A program made the translations under genes and the position numbers. From NCBI GenBank assembly GCA_009911185.1, contig QXWW01000005.1, positions 7,501 to 71,500 of the forward strand: 64,000 bases of DNA. Reading direction: 5' to 3'. The notes under the pieces were generated by a model. That model worked only from the letters and a program-made list of their open reading frames with translations. It ran no database searches and was not told where the DNA came from. The DNA is from Lachnospiraceae bacterium. Lineage in GTDB: Bacteria > Bacillota > Clostridia > Lachnospirales > Lachnospiraceae. Of this stretch, positions 54,741 to 61,823 are shown piece after piece; positions within the stretch are counted from its first letter, which is position 1, and each line of letters starts with the position of its first letter.

Positions 54741-54891
54741 TCCCTCCTCATGCCTTTTTTACTTTTTCAGCCGTTCTCCTTGGCATCAGGGCTCCTCCCA
54801 CTTCGTGGGTCCCTCCTCATGCCTTTTTACTTTTTCGGCCGTTCTCCTTGGCATCAGGGCTCCTCCCACTTCGTGGGTCCCTCCTCATGCC
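54741..54891 (-). repeat. tandem 68/69-bp hairpin repeats in the AraC leader
   Basis: Units start at 54741, 54810 and 54878 (the last only 14 bp). Read on the minus strand, each full unit forms a three-tier hairpin: GGCAT/ATGCC outside, AGGG/CCCT in the middle and CCCAC-GAA-GTGGG at the tip (54782-54823 and 54850-54891). Each also carries AGGAGGGA. The copy nearest the gene provides the AraC ribosome binding site. Confidence 0.8.
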
Positions 54892-54978
54892 ATATTATCA
54901 TCTCACTTTTCTTTTTTCCTCTCTTTTTATGCACAAAAAAGAGAGCCGTATCTCCAGGTGAACGAGCTGGATTTTATT

Positions 54979-56064
54979 TCAGGCATCTGCCAGTTTCTTA
55001 ATGATTCCACACGCTTTATAATGAAGCAGCGGGTATTCTTCTATGGCGACGCCTTTCTCTTCTGCCAGACGGAATATATGCGCCAGGGATGGGTCTTTCG
55101 CTCCGCCTGCAGATACCAGGATTTTCCAGGGAACCCTGCGAAGCAGAACGCGGGTGGTCTCACCGATACCTGGTTTTATCAGGTTAATATCTGCGATTCC
55201 AAATATTTCTGCCAGACGTTTCACTTCCTCAAGGCCGGTTCCTGCTGCGGCAGGATTATGCGCGTCGGGTTCTTGCGTTCCTCTCAGCGGCTGTTTATCC
55301 GTCTCTGCTTTACAAAACTCTTTTTCAATGGCACGAATAAACTCATAGGACAAATCTTCATTCTTTAATTCTTCATAAAACACAGCCCCGTGAAAATCGA
55401 AAGGACCAATAATATCCTCACGAAGAAACGTGCGGCTTATCAAACCGGAAACGGTGCTGTTCAGACAGGAACTTGGGATTAGTATATCTTCATGGGTTCC
55501 GCACAACGCCGTCACCCTGGCCGGGTCCGCCGCCACCGCTAACTGCGGGGAAACGCCGGGATATTCCGCAAGCTCCTTTTTCAATTCGTTTAAAATGGCT
55601 CCTTTTCCAATCCAGCCGTCAACAAAGAGAAGCTGCTCTGGCGCATAGCGTTGCAGCAGAAATTTCATGGCGTTTTTGTCTATGCCCCTTCCTCTTATAA
55701 TAGAAATGGCATAATGGTCTGCCTTTATTTTATAATTCCGGTACAGATACCGCTTCAGCAAAATGCCGACAGGAATCCCGGCCCTTGCCAGAGATACCAG
55801 AACAAATTTCTCTCCTCTTTGACGCACTGCCAGATCTCCCAGACTGCAGACTGCCCGTGCTGTGGGCGCTGCATAATTCTTCAGCGCCTCCTGATAGACC
55901 CGCATATACGTCTCGCTGGGGACATATTCAATGGGAAGCATTTCACAATAATGTTTCCCGGATTGAATCAAACGCTCCCGCTCCTGGGTAGACTGGGGTT
56001 TCACCAATCCGGTGATATCTTTCAGCAGTAAAATTACATCGTCTTCCTTATACGAGCTACGCAT
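54979..56064 (-). CDS. StiP-like phosphoribosyltransferase-fold protein with PELOTA-like C-terminus
   Basis: 361 residues. The first about 270 residues are the domain databases call cysteine protease StiP, which in Ter-system analyses is treated as a divergent phosphoribosyltransferase. The PRPP-loop-like QLLFVDGWIGKGAI is at 145-157, preceded by VLVSLARAGIPVGILLKRY and YAISIIRGRGID. After a low-complexity linker, the C-terminal about 70 residues (GETTRVLLRRVPWKIL, EYPLLHYKACGIIKKL) look like a PELOTA/L7Ae-type RNA-binding domain. ATG 56064 (AGGTGG 7 bases upstream) overlaps the preceding gene by 8 bp. It probably acts with the PRTase-TRSP protein in making a nucleotide-like compound; protease activity is unproven. 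Confidence 0.82.
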   Translation of the reverse strand: MRSSYKEDDVILLLKDITGLVKPQSTQERERLIQSGKHYCEMLPIEYVPSETYMRVYQEALKNYAAPTARAVCSLGDLAVRQRGEKFVLVSLARAGIPVGILLKRYLYRNYKIKADHYAISIIRGRGIDKNAMKFLLQRYAPEQLLFVDGWIGKGAILNELKKELAEYPGVSPQLAVAADPARVTALCGTHEDILIPSSCLNSTVSGLISRTFLREDIIGPFDFHGAVFYEELKNEDLSYEFIRAIEKEFCKAETDKQPLRGTQEPDAHNPAAAGTGLEEVKRLAEIFGIADINLIKPGIGETTRVLLRRVPWKILVSAGGAKDPSLAHIFRLAEEKGVAIEEYPLLHYKACGIIKKLADA

Positions 56065-57175
56065 GTTCACACCACCTGCATAATATGATTTTTTCATTTC
56101 CCACTGATTCCAGGGCTCCTGCGAGGGATTTAATACCTTCCGGGCACACGTCCTTTGCATCGGTAACAATCAATACCTGATCATATGTTTTCAGATCATA
56201 GATAAACGTCCTGCGTCCTTCTTCGTAAAAGCTCTGCAGTTCAAACCTGGTATGCAGGGGGTATCCCTCCTTTGTACTTACCTCTATCGGGCTTCTGGTC
56301 GTAGCATGAAACTGCACGCTGCATCCTGTTTCTTCCAGCCTGGCCGCCGCGTATAACGCCGGATACATAAACTCTTCCGTTCCCAGAACCAGACAGTTCT
56401 TCCCCGCTTCCAACGAGGAGCGCTCCTGCATCTGCCTCCAGAGCGTCTCACAGGCTTCTTTGTAGACGTTCCCCTGCACATAACGTCTGGCATTCCGATA
56501 ACCCGGCAGGCAGATTTCTTCCACATTTTTCCCAGTCTCCGCAAAACTGCCGAGCGGAACATAGCTTCCATCCTTCGGATAACACTCTGCCCGTTTTGCG
56601 TAACTGCTGTGATCCGTTTTCAGCAGATAATGCAGAGAAATCCCATGTTTATGGTATCTGCGCAACGCCTCTAAATCCATTCCGTTTAACAGAGACGCCA
56701 CGGAAAACCGGACTTTTCCAGGATATGTTTCTTCCATAATTCTGACAATCTTAAGTATGGTGTTTCCGGTAGTTACCTCGTCCTCTACAAAGACCACGCG
56801 ATCGAAACGGCAGAGATGTTCATCGAGATCATCCTTTACCAGTTTCTGCTCCGCGGCATGGCTGTGAGATTCTGTAAAATAGAGATATTCCACGCCGGGA
56901 ATCTGTTCTCTGGTAGTCTGCATATAGCCTGCGTCCAGGGCCACAGCCAGCCTTGCTCCAATGGCGGTGGCTGTTTCCGCAAATCCTACCAGCAAGAGCC
57001 GTTCTCCCGGATAGGCAAGCCGTACCTTCTTTGCAAGGGCGTCCATCACGGCAAACGCTCTCCCAGGGGATACCGGGATATGCTTGCCCTGCAGAGGATT
57101 TACCACCAGATAACTCCTCCTGTCATTATTTTCTCTTTTTGCTACTCTGACTAAATCGGGTTCCTGATATTCCAT
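56057..57175 (-). CDS. phosphoribosyltransferase with C-terminal TRSP domain
   Basis: 372 residues. A type I phosphoribosyltransferase fold occupies about 1-200. The PRPP-binding motif is [14 protein letters not shown] (126-139), preceded by [17 protein letters not shown] (the PPi loop) and followed by a hood region. The C-terminal about 150 residues ([49 protein letters not shown]) match the TRSP domain that accompanies this PRTase in Ter loci. AGGATA precedes the ATG. The gene overlaps the end of ribH by 50 bp and the StiP-like gene by 8 bp, so all three are on one message under the FMN riboswitch. Confidence 0.85.
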   Translation of the reverse strand: MEYQEPDLVRVAKRENNDRRSYLVVNPLQGKHIPVSPGRAFAVMDALAKKVRLAYPGERLLLVGFAETATAIGARLAVALDAGYMQTTREQIPGVEYLYFTESHSHAAEQKLVKDDLDEHLCRFDRVVFVEDEVTTGNTILKIVRIMEETYPGKVRFSVASLLNGMDLEALRRYHKHGISLHYLLKTDHSSYAKRAECYPKDGSYVPLGSFAETGKNVEEICLPGYRNARRYVQGNVYKEACETLWRQMQERSSLEAGKNCLVLGTEEFMYPALYAAARLEETGCSVQFHATTRSPIEVSTKEGYPLHTRFELQSFYEEGRRTFIYDLKTYDQVLIVTDAKDVCPEGIKSLAGALESVGNEKIILCRWCEHA

Positions 57176-57656
57176 TATCCTGGCGCCTTTCTGTTTTCAT
57201 GCTATTTAAAAGATTTACCATCTCAATTGCCGTACACGCCGCGTCATAACCTTTATTTCCCGCTTTTGTCCCGGCGCGCTCAATGGCCTGTTCGATATTG
57301 TCCGTGGTGACTACGCCGAAAATAACCGGAACTTCTGTCTTTAAACCTACCGACGCCACGCCCTTGCTGACCTCCGCACAGACATAATCGTAATGGGAGG
57401 TTGCGCCTTTGATTACGGCGCCCAGGCAAATGACGGCGTCATATTTTCCCGACTCCGCCATCTTTTGCGCCGTCAAAGGGATTTCAAAAGCTCCCGGCAC
57501 CCAGGCAAGCGTAATGTCGTCATCCTTGACGCCATGACGGATTAAAGCGTCCTGGGCGCCCCCCACTAATTTAGACACAATTAATTCATTAAATCTGGAA
57601 GCTACGATTCCCACTTTCGCTCCATTTGCGACTACATTTCCTTCTAACACTTTCAT
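57126..57656 (-). CDS. ribH: 6,7-dimethyl-8-ribityllumazine synthase
   Basis: 176 residues. It condenses the ribityl pyrimidine and dihydroxybutanone phosphate into lumazine and usually forms a 60-mer shell. Typical segments are [60 protein letters not shown] and [20 protein letters not shown]. The family normally ends near residue 155. Here the frame continues 20 residues ([17 protein letters not shown]), overlapping the PRTase-TRSP start by 50 bp. The tail is basic and not conserved in ribH as I know it. AAGGAG precedes the ATG. Confidence 0.96.
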   Translation of the reverse strand: MKVLEGNVVANGAKVGIVASRFNELIVSKLVGGAQDALIRHGVKDDDITLAWVPGAFEIPLTAQKMAESGKYDAVICLGAVIKGATSHYDYVCAEVSKGVASVGLKTEVPVIFGVVTTDNIEQAIERAGTKAGNKGYDAACTAIEMVNLLNSMKTERRQDNGISGTRFSQSSKKRK

Positions 57657-57679
57657 CTCAACTCTCCTTTTCGCATTCC

Positions 57680-58882
57680 TTAATAATTTGTCATATGGTG
57701 CATCTTATTTTGTTTGGTTTTCAGATAAAACACGTCCGTCTTCTTTGCCGGCATCTGGATGGGTACGCGTTCCTCTATGGAAATACCATAACCAGACAGC
57801 CCTGTAATCTTTTTGGGATTGTTTGTCAGAAGCCTGAGTTTCTCCGCTCCCAGATCATGAAGGATCTGCGCCCCAATCCCATAATCACGCAAATCCGGGG
57901 CAAAGCCCAGCTTTGCATTTGCCTCCACCGTGTCAAACCCCTGTTCCTGAAGCTCGTAGGCTTTAAGCTTATTGATAAGCCCGATTCCTCTGCCTTCCTG
58001 GCGCATATACAAAAGAATCCCTCTGCCCTCCTCAGCGATGGCTTTCATGGCCGCGTCTAACTGTTCTCCACAATCACAACGCCCGGAGCCAAATACATCT
58101 CCAGTCAGGCATTCAGAATGTACCCGGCACAATACCGGCTTCCCATCCGCTACCGTTCCCATAGTCAATGCAACATGATGCTCTCCGTTTAATTTATTTA
58201 CATAGCCGTAGATCTCAAACTCCCCGTATTTCGTGGGCATTTTTGCATGAGCCTCCCGCTGCACCAGACTGTCCCTCTCCATCCGGTAACGCACCAGGTC
58301 CGCCACGGTAATTACCGTCATTTTAAACTTTTCCGCCAGTTCAAGCAGCTCTGTCGTGCGCATCATAGTTCCATCCTCACGCATAATTTCGCAGCAAAGC
58401 CCGCAGGGCTTTAAACCGGCAAGCACGGCGAGATCCACCGTCGCTTCGGTATGCCCGGTACGCTTTAAAACCCCCCCTTCTCTCGCCTCCAACGGAAACA
58501 TATGTCCCGGTCTGCGGAAATCTTCCGGGCTTGCGCCGTCCTTTACTGCAAGCAAAGCCGTTTCTGAACGCTCATACGCTGAAATCCCGGTATCCGTATC
58601 AATGCCGTCAATGGATACGGTAAAAGCAGTCTGATGATTATCTGTATTCTGCTCCACCATCTGTTTTAATCCCAACTGTTTACAAAGCTCTTTATCCATA
58701 GGCATACAAATCAGCCCTTTTCCATGGGTTGCCATAAAATTAATATTCTGCGGCGTGGCAAACTCTGCCGCACAGATAAAATCCCCCTCGTTTTCCCGGT
58801 CCGGATCATCAATAACCATCACAATTTTCCCCTGACGGATATCCTCTAACGCCTGTTCCACCGTATCTGTCTTCTTGCTCAT
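57680..58882 (-). CDS. ribBA: bifunctional DHBP synthase / GTP cyclohydrolase II
   Basis: 400 residues. The N-terminal RibB half makes 3,4-dihydroxy-2-butanone 4-phosphate from ribulose 5-phosphate ([52 protein letters not shown]). The C-terminal RibA half opens GTP ([20 protein letters not shown] with zinc cysteines, then [20 protein letters not shown]). Both sets of catalytic residues are intact. AAGGAAG precedes the ATG at 58882, 17 bp after ribE. Together with ribD it supplies both branches of riboflavin synthesis. Confidence 0.97.
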   Translation of the reverse strand: MSKKTDTVEQALEDIRQGKIVMVIDDPDRENEGDFICAAEFATPQNINFMATHGKGLICMPMDKELCKQLGLKQMVEQNTDNHQTAFTVSIDGIDTDTGISAYERSETALLAVKDGASPEDFRRPGHMFPLEAREGGVLKRTGHTEATVDLAVLAGLKPCGLCCEIMREDGTMMRTTELLELAEKFKMTVITVADLVRYRMERDSLVQREAHAKMPTKYGEFEIYGYVNKLNGEHHVALTMGTVADGKPVLCRVHSECLTGDVFGSGRCDCGEQLDAAMKAIAEEGRGILLYMRQEGRGIGLINKLKAYELQEQGFDTVEANAKLGFAPDLRDYGIGAQILHDLGAEKLRLLTNNPKKITGLSGYGISIEERVPIQMPAKKTDVFYLKTKQNKMHHMTNY

Positions 58883-58899
58883 TTCTCATACTTCCTTTC

Positions 58900-59550
58900 T
58901 CAGCAAAATCCATGCTCCCTTAAAAAGCTCTCTGTAAGTCTGCTCCGCGGACTGCTGCCGCTGCCCCCAGGCAATAATTTCTCCACATATTTTCCTATCA
59001 CGTCACATTCAATGTTTACAATACTTCCTGGACGCTTTTGGCTGAGCGCCGTTTCCTGGCGGGTATGTGGAATCACCGATACCTGGAAATTTTTTTCGGT
59101 CACCTTAGCCACCGTCAGGCTGATTCCGTCCAGAGCCACCGAGCCTTTCTTCACAATATAACGCAGCAGTTGTTCCTCTGTGGCGATGGTATACCAGACT
59201 GCGTTTTCCTCCTGAAGAATCCCGGTAATCTGCCCGGTCCCATCAATATGGCCGGACAAAATATGCCCACCAAACCGGCCGTTTGCCGCCATGGCGCGCT
59301 CCAGATTCACAAGCCCCGGCACTTTCAGTTCCGACAGGCTGCTGCGCCTCATTGTTTCCGCCATAACGTCTGCCGTAAAGCCATCCTTTGCCAGAGAGGT
59401 TACGGTCAGGCAGATGCCATTGACGGCGATACTGTCTCCGATTTTCGTTCCCTCAAGAACCTTGCGACAGCGGATTTTGACCTGAGCTGATACCGCTCCC
59501 TTTTTCATTTCATATAACGTTCCTGTCTCTTCTATGATTCCGGTAAACAT
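58900..59550 (-). CDS. ribE: riboflavin synthase alpha chain
   Basis: 216 residues. The enzyme dismutates two lumazine molecules to riboflavin. It shows the duplicated lumazine-binding barrels, MFTGIIEETGTL / DSIAVNGICLTVTSL and HILSGHIDGTGQI / GSVALDGISLTVAKV, and the trimerisation tail. ATG 59550 follows GGAGGAG and overlaps ribD by 19 bp. The frame to 59646 inside ribD is not used. The C-terminus is slightly longer than usual (SRLTESFLREHGFC), like other clostridial forms. Confidence 0.96.
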   Translation of the reverse strand: MFTGIIEETGTLYEMKKGAVSAQVKIRCRKVLEGTKIGDSIAVNGICLTVTSLAKDGFTADVMAETMRRSSLSELKVPGLVNLERAMAANGRFGGHILSGHIDGTGQITGILQEENAVWYTIATEEQLLRYIVKKGSVALDGISLTVAKVTEKNFQVSVIPHTRQETALSQKRPGSIVNIECDVIGKYVEKLLPGGSGSSPRSRLTESFLREHGFC

Positions 59551-60716
59551 AGCTCCTCCTCTCCAATCCTGCCACTGATACAAAAATCTTCTCCAAAAGA
59601 GGCGATCTGTATCTTTGACAATTTTACCGCATCTTTCATTGTGCAAATTCCTTCCCCCTCCACCGGGGATTTGGCTTCTGCGCCTGCTACCAGTTTGGGC
59701 GCGATAAAAGCGTAGACTCTCTGTACCAAACGCTCCCGAAGCGCTGAAGCATTTAGGGTTCCTCCTCCCTCCAAAAGAACGCTGTCAATTTCCCGTTCTC
59801 CCAGCTTTGCGAAAAGCCGCCTTAAATCCAGGCCCAAAACTGCAGCGTCTGTGTAAAGCGGGACTTCCAGCAGCTCAATGCCTCTGCCTTCGAGATACGC
59901 CCGGAGTTCCTGCAGGCCTTTTATTCCGTGCCCGGATTCACTGTGGTAACTTTCCGCTGCCTGAGGATTCCACGCCACAACGGTTTCTATTTCACCGGCT
60001 GTCTTTACAATCTGGCTGTTTGCAGGAATCCGAAGCCTGGAGTCACAGATAATCCGCACGGGATTTTTGCCCCCTTCCATCCGGCAGTTCAGCAGGGGAT
60101 CATCTTTCAACACCGTTCCGATGCCTGCCATTATCCCGCGGTAGCGATTGCGCAGACGCTGTACCTGCGCTCTCGCCTCCGTGCCCGTGACCCATTTGGA
60201 ATCTCCTGTCTCGCAGGCGATCTTTCCATCGAGGGTCATCGCATACTTCATCGCCGTAAAAGGCATTTTTTCTGTCATATAGTGAAAAAAAACTTCATTG
60301 AACATTCTGCATTCTTCTTCCAGAATCCCGGTTTCCACTTCTACGCCGTGCTCCCTTAGAATCTTAATTCCTTTTCCCGCTACTTTGGGATTAGGGTCCA
60401 GACATCCCACATAGACCTTTTTCAGTTTTTTTTCGAGAATGATATCCGTACAGGGCGGCGTCTTGCCGTAATGACAGCAAGGCTCCAGATTGACATAAAG
60501 CTCTGCCCCCTCCGTATCTTCCTGACAATGCAGTAAGGCATTGCGTTCCGCATGGTAACCGCCATAAGATTCATGATAACCACTGGCAATTACTCTGCCC
60601 TCTTTCACCACGACGCAGCCCACCATCGGGTTGGGTGAGACTTTTCCCTCCGCCTTCCCCGCCAGCGCAAGCGCCATGCGCATATAGCCTTCCTCTGTTT
60701 TTCTGTCGGCTTCCAT
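59532..60716 (-). CDS. ribD: bifunctional pyrimidine deaminase/reductase RibD
   Basis: 394 residues. The N-terminal zinc deaminase has HAERNALLHC and EPCCHYGKTPPCTD, the (H)AE...PCxxxxxxPPC site. The C-terminal reductase has MKYAMTLDGKIACETGDSKW, RNRYRGIMAGIGTVLKDDP and SVLLEGGGTLNASALRERL. It performs the second and third steps after GTP opening. ATG 60716 has GGAGGAG upstream. The ribU stop lies 38 bp before it. Confidence 0.97.
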   Translation of the reverse strand: MEADRKTEEGYMRMALALAGKAEGKVSPNPMVGCVVVKEGRVIASGYHESYGGYHAERNALLHCQEDTEGAELYVNLEPCCHYGKTPPCTDIILEKKLKKVYVGCLDPNPKVAGKGIKILREHGVEVETGILEEECRMFNEVFFHYMTEKMPFTAMKYAMTLDGKIACETGDSKWVTGTEARAQVQRLRNRYRGIMAGIGTVLKDDPLLNCRMEGGKNPVRIICDSRLRIPANSQIVKTAGEIETVVAWNPQAAESYHSESGHGIKGLQELRAYLEGRGIELLEVPLYTDAAVLGLDLRRLFAKLGEREIDSVLLEGGGTLNASALRERLVQRVYAFIAPKLVAGAEAKSPVEGEGICTMKDAVKLSKIQIASFGEDFCISGRIGEEELCLPES

Positions 60717-60754
60717 AGCTTCTCCTCCTGTCTGACAAAACATTATTTTACCAT

Positions 60755-61369
60755 TTATGACGCCTGCCTGTCCCGGTAGCTCCCTTTTAAAAACGGGGAA
60801 AGCGGTTTATAAATACATGCGGCTGCCGCCACGCACAGCAGTCCTTTCACGAACGTAAAAGGCGTGTTAAATACCACCAGGCATTCCAGAATATTCGCCA
60901 CTCCTGGCAAGATTGCCTGATACGCCTTTAATACCGCCTCTTTTGACATGAAATTATAATAAAAGGGATATACAATGAAGTAATTAGAAATAATACTTAC
61001 CGCCGCCATCAGAACCGCGCCTGCAGACGCTCCCAGAATCGCGCTTTTCTTTCCTTTCCATTTCTGATAAACCAGTCCTGCCGGAAATACAAAACAGGCT
61101 CCCAGCAGAAAATTGGACAGTTCTCCCACGCCTCCGGTGGTGGACATCAAAAGATGCATAAGATTTTTAAGAAAACAAATCATTACTCCGCTCGCCGGCC
61201 CCATGGCGAACGCTCCCAGCAGAGCCGGAAGCTCTGAGAGATCCATTTTGATAAACGGCGGCATTACCGGAACAGAAAACTCCAGAAACATCAATAAAAA
61301 CGCAATTGCAGAGAGCATGGCTGTCATGGCCAGCTTCCATATATTTACAGGTCTTTGAACTGTATTCAA
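60755..61369 (-). CDS. ribU: riboflavin ECF transporter substrate-binding subunit RibU
   Basis: 204 residues, six transmembrane helices. The S-component imports riboflavin with the shared EcfAA'T module. Typical features are the helix-1 MTAMLSAIAFLLMFLEFSVP, the conserved FIKMDLSELPALLGAFAMGP, and ICFLKNLMHLLMSTTGGVGELSNF, which binds the ligand. The best start is a TTG at 61369, since AAAGGAG lies 9 bases before it; an ATG at 61432 has no such site. It is the first gene behind the FMN riboswitch, so uptake and synthesis are regulated together. Confidence 0.93.
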   Translation of the reverse strand: MNTVQRPVNIWKLAMTAMLSAIAFLLMFLEFSVPVMPPFIKMDLSELPALLGAFAMGPASGVMICFLKNLMHLLMSTTGGVGELSNFLLGACFVFPAGLVYQKWKGKKSAILGASAGAVLMAAVSIISNYFIVYPFYYNFMSKEAVLKAYQAILPGVANILECLVVFNTPFTFVKGLLCVAAAACIYKPLSPFLKGSYRDRQAS

Positions 61370-61420
61370 ATCAGGTCGCTCCTTTCTACTCCCGTACAGG
61401 GCGCATCGTATTTTTGCAGC

Positions 61421-61522
61421 CCCCTCAATCATAAGGGGATTGCACTCTTTGACGCGCCGAGCACGCGCTTTTGCACATAATTCCTCTTGTGCAAGTGTGC
61501 ATTTTATTTTTATTCTATAGAA
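61421..61522. repeat. two-hairpin intergenic element, copy B
   Basis: Hairpin 1 is CCCCT/AGGGG (61421-61438), then GCCGAG (61456-61461), then hairpin 2 TTGCACA/TGTGCAA (61471-61494), then the tail GCATTTTATTTT ending in CTATAG (61499-61520). Order, length and the spacing from GCCGAG to the tail (38 versus 39) match the element at 17220-17324, though the stems differ in sequence. It lies between the FMN terminator and ribU. Confidence 0.5.
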
Positions 61523-61556
61523 TAATAAAAGCCCTGAACCTATAGAGATTCAGGGC
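61519..61556 (-). terminator. FMN-riboswitch-controlled terminator
   Basis: On the minus strand GCCCTGAA (61556-61549) pairs with TTCAGGGC (61538-61531), with a 10-nt loop, then TTTTATTATTCT follows. The 3' arm sequence TTCAGGGC occurs identically in the 5' strand of the riboswitch (61729-61722), so that copy could pair with the terminator's first arm and act as antiterminator when FMN is absent. Confidence 0.88.
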
Positions 61557-61585
61557 GTATACTCACTTACCTATCTGCAAAAAAA

Positions 61586-61735
61586 CATCTTCTTCCATCC
61601 AGACTGTACTGTCGGTTTTGGATTCTCACCAAATCATGCCTTACGGCTCACGGACTTGCTTTCAAGGAAAGTATCACCGTCGGTCGGGAATTCTATTTCT
61701 GTTATCAAAAATAGGCACCCTGCCCTGAAGATCTT
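61586..61735 (-). promoter_or_regulatory. FMN riboswitch (RFN element)
   Basis: The minus strand shows the conserved blocks in order: CTTCAGGGCAGGGTG, then AATTCCCGACCGACGGTGAT, then AAGTCCGTGAGCC, then TTGGTGAGAATCCAAAACCG, then ACAGTACAGTCTGGATGGAA and GAAGATG closing P1. FMN binding should close P1 and let the downstream terminator form, stopping transcription of ribU-ribD-ribE-ribBA-ribH and the two phosphoribosyltransferase-family genes behind them. Confidence 0.97.
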
Positions 61736-61823
61736 TATATAATTCTTGCTTTATTCTACACTTCTATCCGGTATCTGTCAACCAGTCTTTTTCTTCCAGC
61801 CACGTCCAACGCAGACATCCGTT

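Noticed and set aside
54741-54891. Short CRISPR array
   Set aside because: The repeats are contiguous 68/69-bp tandem units without unique spacers, and no cas genes are near.
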